Positions 38,220-50,830 of a DNA stretch of 64,000 nt are shown in pieces. A program made the position numbers and the translations under genes. The notes beneath the pieces are model-generated. The model worked only from the letters and a program-made list of their open reading frames with translations, was not told where the DNA came from and did not search any database. Positions within the stretch are counted from its first letter, which is position 1. Each line of letters opens with the position of its first letter. This DNA comes from Larimichthys crocea (taxonomy: Eukaryota; Chordata; Actinopteri; Sciaenidae). The stretch is from positions 13,480,636 through 13,544,635 of the forward strand of contig NC_040012.1 in NCBI RefSeq assembly GCF_000972845.2. The letters are read 5' to 3'.

Positions 38220-38456
38220 AACTCTAGACATGTATGTGCAAATAAATTAATTCAGTCTATGGGTGCTTTATAAGGGGGGATAGGTTGACAAGATACATGA
38301 ATAACCACTTAAAATTTCCTTATATCTGCTTAAACAGCATTACAATGTGTTATAAATGTATTCATTTATTAAGACTTTATAATCTAGGTTATTATTATTT
38401 ATCTGTGTTAATAAACTCCTTACGAATGCTGGGTGTAAAATAAAGTGTTACCAGAT
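38220..38456 (+). repeat. Probable teleost interspersed repeat ending AAAGTGTTACC
   Basis: The words TTATAAATGTATTCATTTAT and, at the end, AAATAAAGTGTTACCAG match a repeat I remember from many fish genomes. The boundaries are approximate. Confidence 0.45.
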
Positions 38457-40369
38457 ATCGGTACTCAAACCATGTAAACCAAACTTCAGTATTTCACGCT
38501 TCATAACAAACTCATGCTGACTCCACAGCACATGTTCGCCTATCTGGACCAGGGTCAAACAACTCCTCCCAGAGAGATCTGCGGGTCAGAGCAGGGTAAG
38601 TTATGTATGAGCTAGGAACACACTGAGGGAGAAAGCAGCAACTGCATGGCACATCTCTCCAGGAAGTAACCTTGATGAAAAATTCAGTTGTTTGCAGCTC
38701 CTGGTGTCCCTCAGGCATGAATAAAGTGAGGCCCAGACAGAGAGAAAAGACCTGGGCTCAGCTTGAAACTACTCACCGACCCACTGCTGGGGAGCACACA
38801 CATCGGCTAGCATTAGGAGATGGGCACGAATTAAACTTTAATCGCACCTCAGATAGATTAAACGACAGGAGCCAAGTCAGCATTTCCAAGCCCTCACTCT
38901 GCCTCTGTTGACCATCCTCCTTTGAACTCCTGCTAAATTAAATACCCACAAGCCCCAGTTTCTTTGCACCGCAGATTAGCTTTTAAGCAAAAGAGGTACT
39001 TGAAACAAACCTGAGGTAGGAAGTCATTTATGTGATATTATATATAAATAATCTCATTAAAAGGTTGCTCCAGAGATATACAGCAGTGCTGCACTTCTGT
39101 AAAACTGGTGCACTTGCGAAAGACATATTCATCAATAAAAGTGATACAGCAGCGGTCGAGATATCCTTTCAGTCTCGTATGCTTTATACTTTAGTGTAGG
39201 TCAAGGTCCAAAAATATCTACAATAAACCATTTCCACTAGAGACATGTCACAGCAGGAGGCCCAGGTGTAAATAATGAAACGAATGATGACTGTATGCCA
39301 TTTAGCTGCTTCAGTTTCAGGGTGCTGGTATTGTGCATACTGGCCATGGATGTATCAAGGTGTTCCAAGTTAGCGCTCATATGAAAGTTGTTCATGCACG
39401 TGGACAAAAGTTTTCTAGGCTCCCATGGACTTTTTTTAGTCCGTCCTTCTCTTGTAGGTTGAGAGTCTTCTTCTGATGGCTGACTCTCTCTTGGTTCCAC
39501 GCTCATGTGAATCGCATAAAATAACAAAGAGTTTGTTATGCTCAGAAAAACATGCATGCCACATGATCCTGCGATACCAAACGTAGTCACTATGCCAGAA
39601 CTTGATGGTGGCTCACTGGCATACCTCAATAGAACAGAGCCATCGTTATTATGTCGTAACATGCGTATTCGTCCCACTGTCTATCTCGATAATAAACCTC
39701 TTTTTTCATTAGACTTAAAAGGCCTCAGTTTATATCGCAAAAGAAGACAGTGGACTACTGTTTTCACACTTCATAATGAATATACTTAATTTTAACATTT
39801 GAAATCTGCTTCTGGTAATGAGCATGATGACAGTTTTTCGGCAACTTGAAGAAGTTTGTAACTTTATCTTTTCTGAAACCTTTTTTTTAAATGTTTTGCA
39901 GGTGCCCCTGTTTTTTCACCTTCATTTAAAGAAATCCCATTTGAGCAGTCAGGAGTAGTCTGGTTGAGATGGAGATTTTATGCAGTGTTTCCTTGTTAGT
40001 TTGAGTAAACAGACTCCTGCCTTTAACCTAGCAGGACTCGCCTGTATCTTGTAGCTAATGATCATTTTTAGTGTGCAGGAGCTGGATGTGTCTTTGTGCC
40101 GCTGAGGCTGGGTCAGGGTGAAGGATGACTGATATGAAGGGGTTGACCTGTCACATAGCATTTGACTTACCATCCTTGGAACAGGATAAAAGGGAAGCCA
40201 AATGTCAAGTGATACAAGTGACGCATCCTCACACACACATGTATACACACACGGAGAGGGTTGAGGAGATGAATGTTTCATAATAAAACCTAAAACCCAC
40301 CAGCCATTCTGTGGATGGCATGTAAAAACAGTAAGCTTATCATTTTCATGAAAATAATAGTCACTGGTG

Positions 40370-40860
40370 GCACTCGCTGTGTGTGTCAGCCACAGGATTT
40401 CCATGCCCTTTTCTGTGAGTGTGTCTGTTCTTGCTGTAGGGCCCCTGTAAGCCCTTAGACCTCTTGGCAAAGCGTGGGCTGTGCCTGGTGGGGGGAGATG
40501 TGACGGATGCCGGAGCCTCGGAGCCCGCTAGCTGCTCTGTGAATTTTCCCAGACTCATTTGCATTCATAAAGAGCCTACCCCTTGTCACAGAGTGTTTTC
40601 TTTTTTAGTCTGCCTCCAAAAATCCTGCGCGACTCCTGGTGGGAGTGCGCCGGAAAAATCCGACTGTCAAAGACGACAAGACGAATGAATCCCTGTGTCA
40701 GACAAGTGTGGCTTCAACGATGACAGATGGAGGAGAGCTGTCCCTCCGTCGATCCGCAGGCTTCATTTTGGAATAAATAAATCTGAATTTCACCCCCTCC
40801 CATAATTACAAGTGTTGCTTTATTTGACAGCTCTCTGTGTTTGTTGATGGGAGTGTGTCT
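40370..40860. promoter_or_regulatory. Candidate non-coding element with POU octamer
   Basis: A long unique, GC-balanced block upstream of pbx1 with the exact octamer ATTTGCAT at 40557-40564 (CTCATTTGCATTCATAAAG), ATTTTGGAATAAATAAATC and CATAATTACAAG. It overlaps a chance 173-codon minus-strand frame (39949-40470) that shows no recognisable domain. Confidence 0.35.
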
Positions 40861-40904
40861 GTTGATGTGTGAGTGTGTGTGTGGTGGGTGGTGGCACTGA
40901 CCAG

Positions 40905-41150
40905 GTGACAGCTTGATTTAATTCCACATGGGAGTGAACGCCGTGTGTTGCAGTGGTTTTCAATTCAGGCTTTTCAATCTAGCTTTTTAATCAAGCAGCG
41001 GTTTACACCTGAAACAGCAGGTGAATGTAAACAGGCAATTAAATGCAATTAATTTCCGAATTATCCAACATGTATCTGCAATGCTGAAGTGTCCTTGATT
41101 AAAATGCTGCATCCCTTCCATCATTAGAGAATTATTCTTTATGCAGACCT
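40905..41150. promoter_or_regulatory. Candidate non-coding element
   Basis: Unique block with TTTTTAATCAAGCAGCGG, GGCAATTAAATGCAATTAATT, CCGAATTATCC, CTTGATTAAAATGC and CATCATTAGAGAATTATTC. The spacing of homeodomain cores is dense over 170 bases. Confidence 0.4.
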
Positions 41151-41599
41151 GCACTCTGACCTCTTGTAGAAGAAGGGCAGCGGCGCCTGAAGGAATAATT
41201 TTGGTTCCCACTTCTTGATGAAATGAACCCCAGTGGAGTGTTTGTATATTTCCAGCTGTGGTTCCCTGAAGTCATCACCACCTTTCACCTCACTAGCAGC
41301 ATGTGCTCCACTGGGGTCATGCAAAAAGATATTTAGAGAATTATGATAATCTTGTGATTCGCTGCACAATCATCTAATGCTTGTGTTACTCTAACTCTTT
41401 ATTTGGCAGGCAGCTTCTGATCTGAAATCATCTTACTGTGTTCAAACTCGACAGGAAGGAGGTCGGTCTGAGGATAAAATTTAATTGTTATTTCTATAAT
41501 AACAGTACATCAAATGACAATGTGAAAACAATGTGACAGTGTGAAAGGGGTCGCTCGTAGTGATGACTCTACAGAGAATTATCACCTGAATCTGCGGCT

Positions 41600-41985
41600 C
41601 CTCTAACAGCCTTACACATCTTTATAGTGAGTTAGCAACTTTACTGTTTTGACACCGCTCTCACAGTGTCATTTTTGGCCATAGCAGGTACGTTTTTTAT
41701 TTTAAAAAGCTCTAAAAACCTACTGTTAACTACCAGCACACCACCAAACAGCAGACAGATCCAGTTAGTGTCTAGCAGGTTAATATAGTGGAGCATTTAG
41801 CTGCTAAAGGGCCTGATATTTAGGAGTGTGTAGAGACCAAAAACAGAGCTAGAAGAGAGTAACTACTGGACTCAGGAGGACACAAAAACTGTGAGTGCTA
41901 ATGTTTATTTTGCATAACTGCTGGGTGTGTAAATAAGCAACTGTCCGCTAACAAGTTTGCAATATCAACTTAAAGGGTGACGATA
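41600..41985 (+). repeat. Teleost interspersed repeat ('gagaccaaaaacagagct' type)
   Basis: Contains CAGACAGATCCAGTTAGTG, GAGCATTTAGCTGCTAAAGG, GAGACCAAAAACAGAGCTAG and GCAACTGTCCGCTAACAAG in that order, a layout I recognise from teleost genomes. The class is not assigned. Confidence 0.6.
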
Positions 41986-42896
41986 TGTCAATGGTTCACA
42001 ACTTGTTTCCGTTACACCCAGAGAAAAATCAGCTGTTGTTGTTTAAGACATAGCGAAATTAAAAATACATTTCCTATAGCTCTATGCTGAATTGTATTTT
42101 TTATTATTACCTTTTTCTTAGCCAGCAAAGTGTTCTTGCATCAGAGGTGTGTGTTCAGATCTCAGTCAGCAAACAGTGTTTATTATTTCTCACATGTCTT
42201 TCTCTGTCAACAGTCTGTCTTCACATTTGTTAGGAAAATTATAAAATCTGAAGAATTTTTTTTTTAAACTATGTTTTTCTCATATATTCAGCTTAACTCA
42301 GAAACACATATAACAGAACATTACACATTACAGAGGACAGAAATGCTGGAACATCCATGTCACTGTAACTTTAAACGTGTTACCCAATGTTCTGTTTAAT
42401 GTTTGTTTTATGTACTGTGTAAGTGCAATTTGTTGAATTTCCCCCCCTGATAAGAGTAGTAATTACTCATTAGTATCTAAATAGACAACAAATGTTACCA
42501 GTTTACACCAGTTACAGTACCGTTACAGAAAAAATAAATGGATGAATCACTGAATAAATAAATAAAATGCCCCAAATGAATACCTTATCATTATTTTCTC
42601 CTAAAATACAAACCACTGGTCAATAAACTGCTACTACTGGAGGAACCAAAACATAAATTTCACAGATTTTTTTTTATGTAAAAGGAAAAAAGAGGCTATG
42701 CAAGAGCTTGTCATTTCTCCACAGAACAGCAGAAAACAAGTGAGCAAGTTGAATGTGAGCGACACAGATTCCCTAAACCTCAAAGAACACGGTGCAAGTG
42801 GAGGATGATAAAAAAGGAGAACATCTGGTGAGCCGAGCACAGTGCCAGGACAAGACAAAGCCATGTGTCTGGCAAACACATACCTACTACACACAC

Positions 42897-42920
42897 ATAC
42901 CTAAACACACACACACACAC
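42897..42920. repeat. (CA)n microsatellite
   Basis: Short CA tract ending GCGTGC. Confidence 0.9.
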
Positions 42921-43124
42921 GCGTGCACAAACATTTATTCATGCATGCACACTCAAACCTGCCTGCCCCCGAACTTGCAAACAAGCAAAAAAAAGAAGAA
43001 AAAAAAAATCCCCCCTACACACACAGTTACAATCACACACATACATGCGCGTTAAACTCATTGTGCCGGCGCTCACGCACAGCAGGATGCAGTTAGACAG
43101 AAAGAAAAAAGAAAAAGCAAAAGT

Positions 43125-43340
43125 AGGATGTGATTGGAGGGTCCCACTGTTCAGACAAGACTAATCTGCATACTCAGAGGCTTAGAAGTGAATATGCATG
43201 AGGGAATAAAACGATATGCCTTCAAGCAGACCACCCGCTCTCTTTGGATTACTGTACCCACCTCCGAGCCTTTTATCTTCTTGTTGGCATGCAATCAAGC
43301 TGATTTAGTGTGCAGTGGCTGATGGTTTCACACAATGGAT
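43125..43340. promoter_or_regulatory. Candidate non-coding element
   Basis: Unique block with TGTGATTGGAGGG, AGACTAATCTGCATAC, GAATATGCATGAGG, TTTGGATTACTG and GCATGCAATCAAGCTGATTT. Confidence 0.35.
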
Positions 43341-43875
43341 TGGACCTTAAGAGATGTTAACCTGTTGAGAAAGAAAACACTGTCATCAAATCAAAAGGAA
43401 CATTCGAAAAAAAGGTTTATGTTTACAATTCCACCAAAATATGTACTAGAATTAGTACTAGAAGGTGTTTTTGTGCATATTTTTCAGGCTTGATTTGTTG
43501 AACTGTAAGACGAAGCAACCAAGGACAGAGAAGCAAAACAGAATGAGAGTGAATATCTGGAAGTACTGTTCGGTATTAGACACAGAGCTCTGATGACCCA
43601 TCAAATATTGAAGAAATGTCTGCTGGAACCATGAATTCATATTTCAGACAGACTTCCTCTAAGACTGTCCTCGCCAATGAATGAATATTTCATTTCAGAA
43701 AATAGAGTGGCCCTGAAAGGCACCATTACCAAACCCTAATGTCAGGGGGAAAACATTCTCCACATTTAGTTGAAAGTTAGGGTGAAATGATAAGAGCTGT
43801 CCATGCGTAACACAATCTGATGGGGTAATGCATTGGCATCACATTAGCATGACTGTATTTGACTGCATGGAGGCA

Positions 43876-43917
43876 TGTGTGTGTGTGTGTGTGTGCTCGT
43901 GTGTCTGTGTGTGTGTA
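43876..43917. repeat. (TG)n microsatellite
   Basis: Interrupted TG tract. Confidence 0.95.
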
Positions 43918-44327
43918 GGTTTTCTCAAATGACTCACTTGAAAAACTGGGGAACTCGAAGCACAAGGGTTTTTCAATTTATCATCTCACTCATCTGCTGA
44001 GAAGGAACAAAAGTCAAACATGTTTAAAAACTCAACTACACACACTCAGTGCATTAACGCAGAGCAATAAGATGACACTTTACAGTAGTGATCTAATTTT
44101 AGGCTGTGAAAGTAGGTAGTTTCTTTTTTTTTCCTTTTTCAGGCTAAGAATATCCCAGTTAATACAGTTAGATCCCTGCTGGAATACCGGGCACAATAAT
44201 CATATGTATAATTAAGTTTTTTTGCAGACCTTTTATGTGTGCATGGGAAAGGCTCTTGATCCACAAAACAACAACTAATAAACAGAGGACAAGGCACAAG
44301 TTTGGTTACAGGGGCAGCCAGTGGTGT

Positions 44328-44480
44328 AAAGTACATATTTATATATTTCCATTTGATACAACTTTATACTACACTACATTTATTTAACAGCTACAGTTCC
44401 TTGGCTGAACATGGGTATTATTTTACTAACTAAACATATGATCACCTTATAATATACAATACATTGCAACTGAATAAACT
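44328..44480 (+). repeat. Teleost interspersed repeat fragment ('agtggtgtaaagta' type)
   Basis: Starts CCAGTGGTGTAAAGTACA, runs through CTACACTACATTTATTTAAC, and ends ACATATGATCACCTTAT, a well-known fish repeat layout related to the pieces at 11300 and 22035. Confidence 0.65.
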
Positions 44481-45919
44481 AACAAACAGCATACCTATAT
44501 AGTAGTTAAAAGTGGCTTAATTTTTTTGGATTAAAATGCTGCTAACACAGTAATGTATTAGTGATAATATTCCATGCAATGATAAAATGTTAACAGGAGC
44601 CATATTGGTACAATATCCACTTTTTTGAACAATAATATGTACAAAAACATATAAACTAACTTCAAAATAAATAAATACAAAGCATAATACCAGAAAGTTA
44701 GAATGATGAAGCTATGTAGCTGAAAGTTATGTCAGACAAAGCATTCTTAACTCAAGCCGTCAGTTCAATGTGCTAGCTGGGTAGCTACGTAGAATAGAAA
44801 CTGACGCTAACAACATCAGCAGCGAGTGATATTGTGATATTGATTCATGCATGTGCAGTGAGCTTACACACACACACACACTCTGTTGTTTCATTGTTGT
44901 TATCACAAGCCATAATATTAGTGTTTATTTTATTCTTCCTGATATGTTCATATCACCCGTACTGTACGTAAATCTTTACCTACATGCAGCAAAAATGAAT
45001 TGTTGGTGAAGTAATGTGTCTTTTTTGAGGGCGCAGGAGCAGATACTGATTACACTGCAAGTAAACCGGTGTTACAGAGTAATCAGACTAATGTGACACA
45101 TGCAAACACTTTATTTGATGCCCTGCTTTCATACTGTTTTTTAGTGTGTCCATTAAAAAAAGAGTCACTGACACTGACATTATAGTGCACAGTCTATACT
45201 AAGAGGAGCAGGAGAGGTCACCCTTGAGTAACAGCACCTGCAAAGGTGTTGTTAGCTCTGCTTCTCTTCCTCCCTTGAATTTCTCCCTGCTCAGAAAGAA
45301 AGACAACGAGACGGTGAGAGCTACAGACAGAGATGTCCGTGGTGTGGAAATAGTTAAAGCCATAAAGACGTACAGTACCTCAGCCCTGACCCCTTGCCCT
45401 CCTAGGTATCCCCCTGCGCAGAATTCTTATTCCCTACCAAACTGACAAAGTGTTTTTAATCTTTTCTTTCCCTCTCTCCTGGAGATTGGGGAAACAAAAA
45501 TCAATAGCTCCTGGCAGGCGATCTAGCAGGCTGGTGAATTACAGGGTCTGCGCTGCAACCAGAGCGCTGCATCACAGGGGCCTTGGAATGAGAGACCTTG
45601 GGAGAGGCATCAGAGACACGGAGGTTGCAGGGTCACTCTGGGTCCGCAGTCTGAGGAGTGGGGTATTTACTGCCTGGGCCCGCTCGCCGCAATGAAAAAT
45701 AACCGCCACGCAGCACAGAGAGAGGGATGGCCGGGGTTAGAAAGATGGCGAGAGAGACAGATAAGACAGACATGAAGGAGGAGAGTGAGGCAAAGAGGGG
45801 TTGGTGGTGCATATATGAGCAGCTGAAGTCTTGAGAGAGTTTGCTGTGATTTGTGTGTGCTCCCGTCATGGGCTATGTGCAGTACAGGTATGATGTCAAG
45901 CAGAAGACTAATGCTTTTT

Positions 45920-46160
45920 TCCTTCTCTCTCCCAAATGGGAAATGATTCATTAGCGTTTGGTTATTTAGAACGTGGCAGTGCTGGCCGATCAATATGCAT
46001 GGGCCCATCTGTCAATACGTGATTTCTGCTGGTAATTAGCTGATGTGGGCCAGTGGTTGTGAATATTGCCTGGCAACTGACAGCCTGGTTGTTTCTGTCA
46101 TCACTGGGGGGGTGCACAGGTGGTAGTAGCTCACTGACGATCAATAAAATACTGTGCTTC
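45920..46160. promoter_or_regulatory. Candidate non-coding element
   Basis: Unique block with GAAATGATTCATTAGCG, CCGATCAATATGCATGGGCC, TGGTAATTAGCTGATGTGG and AACTGACAGCCTGG. It is one of the better-looking upstream candidates by motif content. Confidence 0.4.
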
Positions 46161-46861
46161 AAGGCCCAAACCAGGTTCATAAAGACATCCTTCATGATAA
46201 AATATGGAGTAAAGAGGCATTTCTAAATTTTTATTCATCCCGGCATGAAGGAGGGTTTGGATTTATGCTCAAAAACTAAAGTCGTTCAATCATAAAATCG
46301 TAAATTATAACCATGAAAGTCAAAGTTTTACATAAACTTTGAACAGCCATTTCTGTAAACATACATTTGCTCCAGAGGTGGAGGCTGCATCTCAGGCACC
46401 ATTGAGAAAATGTGCCAGATCACTCAATTATAACAACTGGAGACAGCTGGCAGCGAGACAATTAGGAGTGTGAAAATGATAATGATGATTATGATGAACA
46501 AAATTTTTAATTGCTTTGTTTTCAGAGCTAGCAGATATTAAAAGGCTAGTGTGCAACCTCCAGTGTCTCTGTGGCTAACATCAATTTCAGCACTGGTTCA
46601 GTTCAACAAGTGGACTGATTTGAACAATTATGAGATTAACTAAAAGGTTAAATATTTCTTCATGGGATGAGAAAAGCATCTTACTTCTAAGATAAACAAC
46701 TGAATTATCTGAAAAATGTGTTGTCACCACAGATGGATTACTAAGTGGGCCTACCAGGAACAGGCAAACAGAAGAGGCTCTCGCCCGTGGGCCCCTTATC
46801 CCCTTGGACAGGGGCCTCTGTTTGAAGTGACAGTTAACATTTGTTATTGAAAAGTCAATCA

Positions 46862-47065
46862 GGCGGATACAAAGTGACACAAAACGACTACAAAGAAACA
46901 TACAATGGCCATATAGAGACACAAAACCACCATGAGGAGATGCAAAACTATCACAAAGAGACAAAACGCGACTAAAAATAAATACAAAACAACCACAAAG
47001 AGACACATGACGAGCACGAGGAGACACATAACGACAACAAAGAGACACAAAGCAATGACAAAGAA
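46862..47065 (+). repeat. Degenerate minisatellite, unit about 21-25 bases
   Basis: Roughly nine imperfect units of the type CACAAAGAGACACAAAACGAC, with variants such as CATGAGGAGATGC. The 188-codon minus-strand frame over it is a repeat artefact. It is not a CRISPR array, because units abut without unique spacers. Confidence 0.85.
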
Positions 47066-47499
47066 GAGATGGGAAACAACCGCAAACCACCATGTCAGCC
47101 TGGGTGTCAAGGAGGCCACAATAAGCGGTCACAAAGTTTTTCTTCACCATCAATCCAGTCGTAACAGCAACATTTGAATCTTGTGAACTTCTTACAGTTA
47201 ATCAACGAAACCCAAACGCCAAATTAGACGTATTGACTTTGTATTGGCTTCTATTTGTTTTCTGTTACGCGAGTTAAATAGTTTATTGAACTGCACCATC
47301 TCGTGTCAATAAAACAATGCCATTCATTGAACTCTAAACATTAAATCCGGTGAAATTTGCCTTTACCCCAAAAGCAATTTCTCTTCGAGCGCTACACCTG
47401 AGCCCTTAAGTGTGTTATATTCCTTAATTTTATCCTCATAAAATGAGTCTAAGTTCATAAGTTCACTTAAAGAGAGAAGGCAACAAGCAGTGGTTGTGT

Positions 47500-47700
47500 A
47501 AGCGCCTGCAGAAGGATGCCTCTCTGTCTCTCATTGGCATTTGCATATTAGAGTGTTTTCTGGGGAAAATGAGCTGTAGAAATTAATTCAGGATTAATTG
47601 GTGCCTTTATCTCGTTAGGACAATCTAATTTAGGGGATGATGGAATTGTTTAGACTCCCTTTTGCATAATTGGATTGCGGTGAATGGCTGTCATTACCGT
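47500..47700. promoter_or_regulatory. Candidate enhancer with POU octamer
   Basis: The exact octamer ATTTGCAT at 47539-47546 is followed by GAAATTAATTCAGGATTAATT, CAATCTAATTTAGGGG, TTTTGCATAATTGGATTG and GCTGTCATTACCG, all within about 160 unique bases. Confidence 0.4.
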
Positions 47701-48088
47701 CTTTTTAGCATCGTCTGTGGGCCCCCTCTCTCTCTTGCAGGCCCCAGCCTCATAAAGAGCGATGATGTGTTACGGCAGTGTTTTGCTAACCCCTGAAACA
47801 CACCAACCATGCTGCAAGAGGCAAGCATGTGGCTAACCACGCAACAGTGATTAACTCGCTTTTCAGAGCCATTAGCATTACAGCGAGCAGCACGCTGTTG
47901 TGGAGATTTTATATGAACACATAAGCATGTGGCTAACAACACGGCGATCATCGACTGTTAGAGACTGCGATTAGTCTCCGCCGCTGTCATGCTCTGTGGT
48001 TTGTGGTCCTGACAGCATTACCTGACCCCCCCCCCAGAGGAGCTGGACACGACATCTCAAAATCTCTCAGTGCTTTTTGTGAGGCTTT

Positions 48089-48107
48089 TATTTTATTTTA
48101 TTTTGTT
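48089..48107. repeat. (TTTTA)n short tandem repeat
   Basis: About four TTTTA units. Confidence 0.85.
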
Positions 48108-49379
48108 GTCCAGCACATTTCCGACACATTTCGCCCCTTTCATTACTTCCACAATATCTCTGAGACAGCTTGCAGTGGGCTGTTTTTTTTCTTTTGTTGT
48201 AGGATGAAAATCAATAAGAGAAGAGCAAAGCTCATGTAAAGGATCACTCACTGGAATACCTGATCTTCTCACTTCAACAACATTGATGTAACTATGGAAA
48301 CAAGTTCCCAAGATGAACAGGGATATGCCCATCTCCTGACAAAAGGCTTTCTTATATCTCTCCCAGCCAGTTACCCTATACCACAACGCAGGAGAAGCTT
48401 ATATCTGTTGCTCCCCGCTATGATACCATCATCATTTTTCTGAAGGCACAAATTGTATAGATATTATTCTGCGGCCCGCTCTCTGGTAAACAAGGCAGAG
48501 TGAAATCTAATCTATGGTGCTGATACTCAGGCTGTGCCAGGCTAATTGAATTGATGTAGTCTGTCCCTGGAGGAGAAGGACATACAGTAAAGACAGACTC
48601 TATCAAGTCATATAGCTCATGTACTGTAGTTACTGGAGGTGACTTGAGTTTTTTACAGCCGTCAATGGTCGGCGTTGCGCATGAAAGTGCAGGTTTCTAC
48701 TGATTAGTTGCATGCGGTTATGAGGCAGAAAAGAAACAACACGCTACTGTGTCTTTTCTTATGTCTGCCGTCATTCTCTACGCGCTCCCTCCCCATGTTC
48801 GTGATGCATACTGTGTCATGCTTTTGATGCATTTTGGCCCCCCTCTTCTCGTCTGGTGCCATTTCCATTCTTTGCATAAATGCAGTCTAACAGTATTAAG
48901 TATTCATGCGTGTTGTGGAAGGTGGTGCCTGTCCTTCAGGGTAAGTGTCAGGCCTGCGTGCGGCACAAGAAAAGCCCCGGGGAGAGGAGAACATTAGGAT
49001 CCATCAGCCTGACAGACAAATCATTCTCTCATGTAAACATAAATATGAGGGTATGTTTCCACCGCCATCCCACTATCTGTTGCTAGGCTACCTTGCATTA
49101 AGCAGTGTAGCTGTCCCTGTTCATTTTGCTCCAGGGATTCCAGCAATACCATCATATAACCTGCTGAGTCTTAATGAGAAGGCCTGCTCATATGAGTGGA
49201 TATGAACATGGTGAGATGTGAAATTTATTCAAAACACAGGAATTCGGCTGTCTGTCAGCGTAGAGTAGCGGCATGGAAATGTTTATGAATTTGAAGTGTT
49301 TTGGAAAAGAAGCTTTGAGGGAAATATTTCTCTGCCTCTGCACAAACACACCTGACACAAGAAAAGGTCACAATGGATC

Positions 49380-49453
49380 AACACACACACATACACACAC
49401 ATGCATGCATGCACTGATGCAATACACACAGGCTGCTTAGGCATGCGAACACA

Positions 49454-49484
<31 letters not shown>
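49380..49484. repeat. CA-rich microsatellite with GCAT units
   Basis: CA tracts separated by ATGCATGCATGCA and a short unique part. Confidence 0.95.
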
Positions 49485-49486
<2 letters not shown>

Positions 49487-49759
49487 TAAACAATATGTGA
49501 CGCTGAGCTCCATAAAGGTCATTTGTTGTTGAGAAATCACTGATCCCCAAATGCATTAACAAAGTCAATTAACTATTCTCAGCGACAGAGAAGAAAGGAA
49601 CCCATCTCCAATAAAAATAGAGCACCGAGCGTCGTCCAAGCACCCCCACAATTACAACAACTCTGCGTCCCCAGATAATTATGTGAGCCATAAATGGGGA
49701 GAGAAAGACAGTAGAAGGCAATGGTCACTGAGAAGAAAGAGCAGGGAGATGAGGGAAAG

Positions 49760-50060
49760 GAGCGCCAACAGCTGGTTTGAATAGATTGTGTGCGGGATGA
49801 ATTAAAAAGTTGAACCTTTCCCTGGCCGTATTCAGATGTCTGCCTCTGGGTGATTAATCATGGCCGTCAGGACCTGTAATCCTTTTCAGCGGGAAACAAA
49901 TGCAGCCACTGTCCTCTCTTCTCCAAAGCGCCCAGGGCCCAGGGCCACCAGCCCGCCTGCCTGGTCACAATACCTGAACCACAGAGAAGGCACCCTGGGG
50001 AGCAGGAATATGTGGACACACTGTAATCTGCTCCAAACATGAAGCGATGAACAAAAACGC
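49760..50060. promoter_or_regulatory. Candidate enhancer with palindromic PBX-HOX site
   Basis: Unique block with GGATGAATTAAAAAGTTG, then the palindrome TGATTAATCA at 49851-49860 and a GC-rich shoulder (GCCCAGGGCCCAGGGCC). TGATTAAT is the known PBX-HOX composite core, here present on both strands at once. Confidence 0.4.
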
Positions 50061-50196
50061 CGGATTTCAACAAAATTGTATGGCACCCTTTATTGGTTTT
50101 GTACATCCTTTTTGTATCTCGCAGTCAATAGTTGAGGCAGGTGGCACAACTGCAGGTCCAACTGGTGAAATGTAAATGGGAGCAGCTACGGGGAGA

Positions 50197-50225
50197 GCGA
50201 GAGAGAGAGAGAGAAAGAGAAAGAG
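50197..50225. repeat. (GA)n microsatellite
   Basis: GA tract with AAA interruptions. Confidence 0.9.
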
Positions 50226-50479
50226 GAAAAAAAAACACCTTTTGAGCTGCAGCATCCTTTAAAAGAAGAACGCATTTAAAAGGAGCCTGTGAATGGATTT
50301 CAGATGACAGAGGAGCTTTCTCTGTGACTCTTATCAGACCTCTTCTGCTTGCAGCTGCTGTAGTCAGTGAACTTCATGTCACGTTCCTACATGGTGGTAA
50401 ACAGCTGATCTAGTTCAGAAAAGACAGTGAGAAAGTCAAGAGCCAGCAACATTGAGAGCCCGGGAGAAGAAAGTGTGTC

Positions 50480-50830
50480 ATCAGCATAAAAATAGAAGCC
50501 TGCTAACGAATTCCTAATCATATCCCCCATTTCCTCGAGGGGCTATGCTAAAGAGGTTAAAACACCAGCCGGTGGATGAGAATATGTGGCATATTAGCTC
50601 TAGAGATTATTTCTTGGCATTCCAAAGGTTTTCCCTGTTATTGATTGCTGAATTCACCATTATCTGCACAGGACTACAAAACATGACTACTCTCTGTGCA
50701 GCCATGTATCCTTTCTGCAAATGTTAAAAGCCCAATAATGGAGGGCAATATCTCCTCAATTTCTAACACTAGTGAGGATATCAGGGCTGCTTTGCGCCTA
50801 CTTTGTCAATCAATCAAGTGAAAATAATAT
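50480..50830. promoter_or_regulatory. Candidate non-coding element with PBX-type sites
   Basis: Unique block containing AACGAATTCCTAATCATATC, TTATTGATTGCTGAATTC and GTCAATCAATCA (50805-50816). The last reads TGATTGATTGAC on the minus strand, so a PBX-HOX-type TGATTGAT overlaps a PBX-MEIS-type TGATTGAC. Confidence 0.4.

Noticed and set aside
39237..39677. 146-codon minus-strand frame
   Set aside because: No domain, no good splice sites, and a second frame is open on the other strand; probably chance.
39949..40470. 173-codon minus-strand frame
   Set aside because: No recognisable domain or splice context was seen, and it overlaps a regulatory-looking block. A chance frame is more likely, though it was not tested by search.
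46862..47065. Possible CRISPR-like array
   Set aside because: Units abut without unique spacers, vary in sequence, and the DNA is eukaryotic.
46587..47153. 188-codon minus-strand frame, the longest in the window
   Set aside because: It runs over the degenerate minisatellite; the repeating Phe-Val-Leu-Cys pattern comes from the repeat unit.
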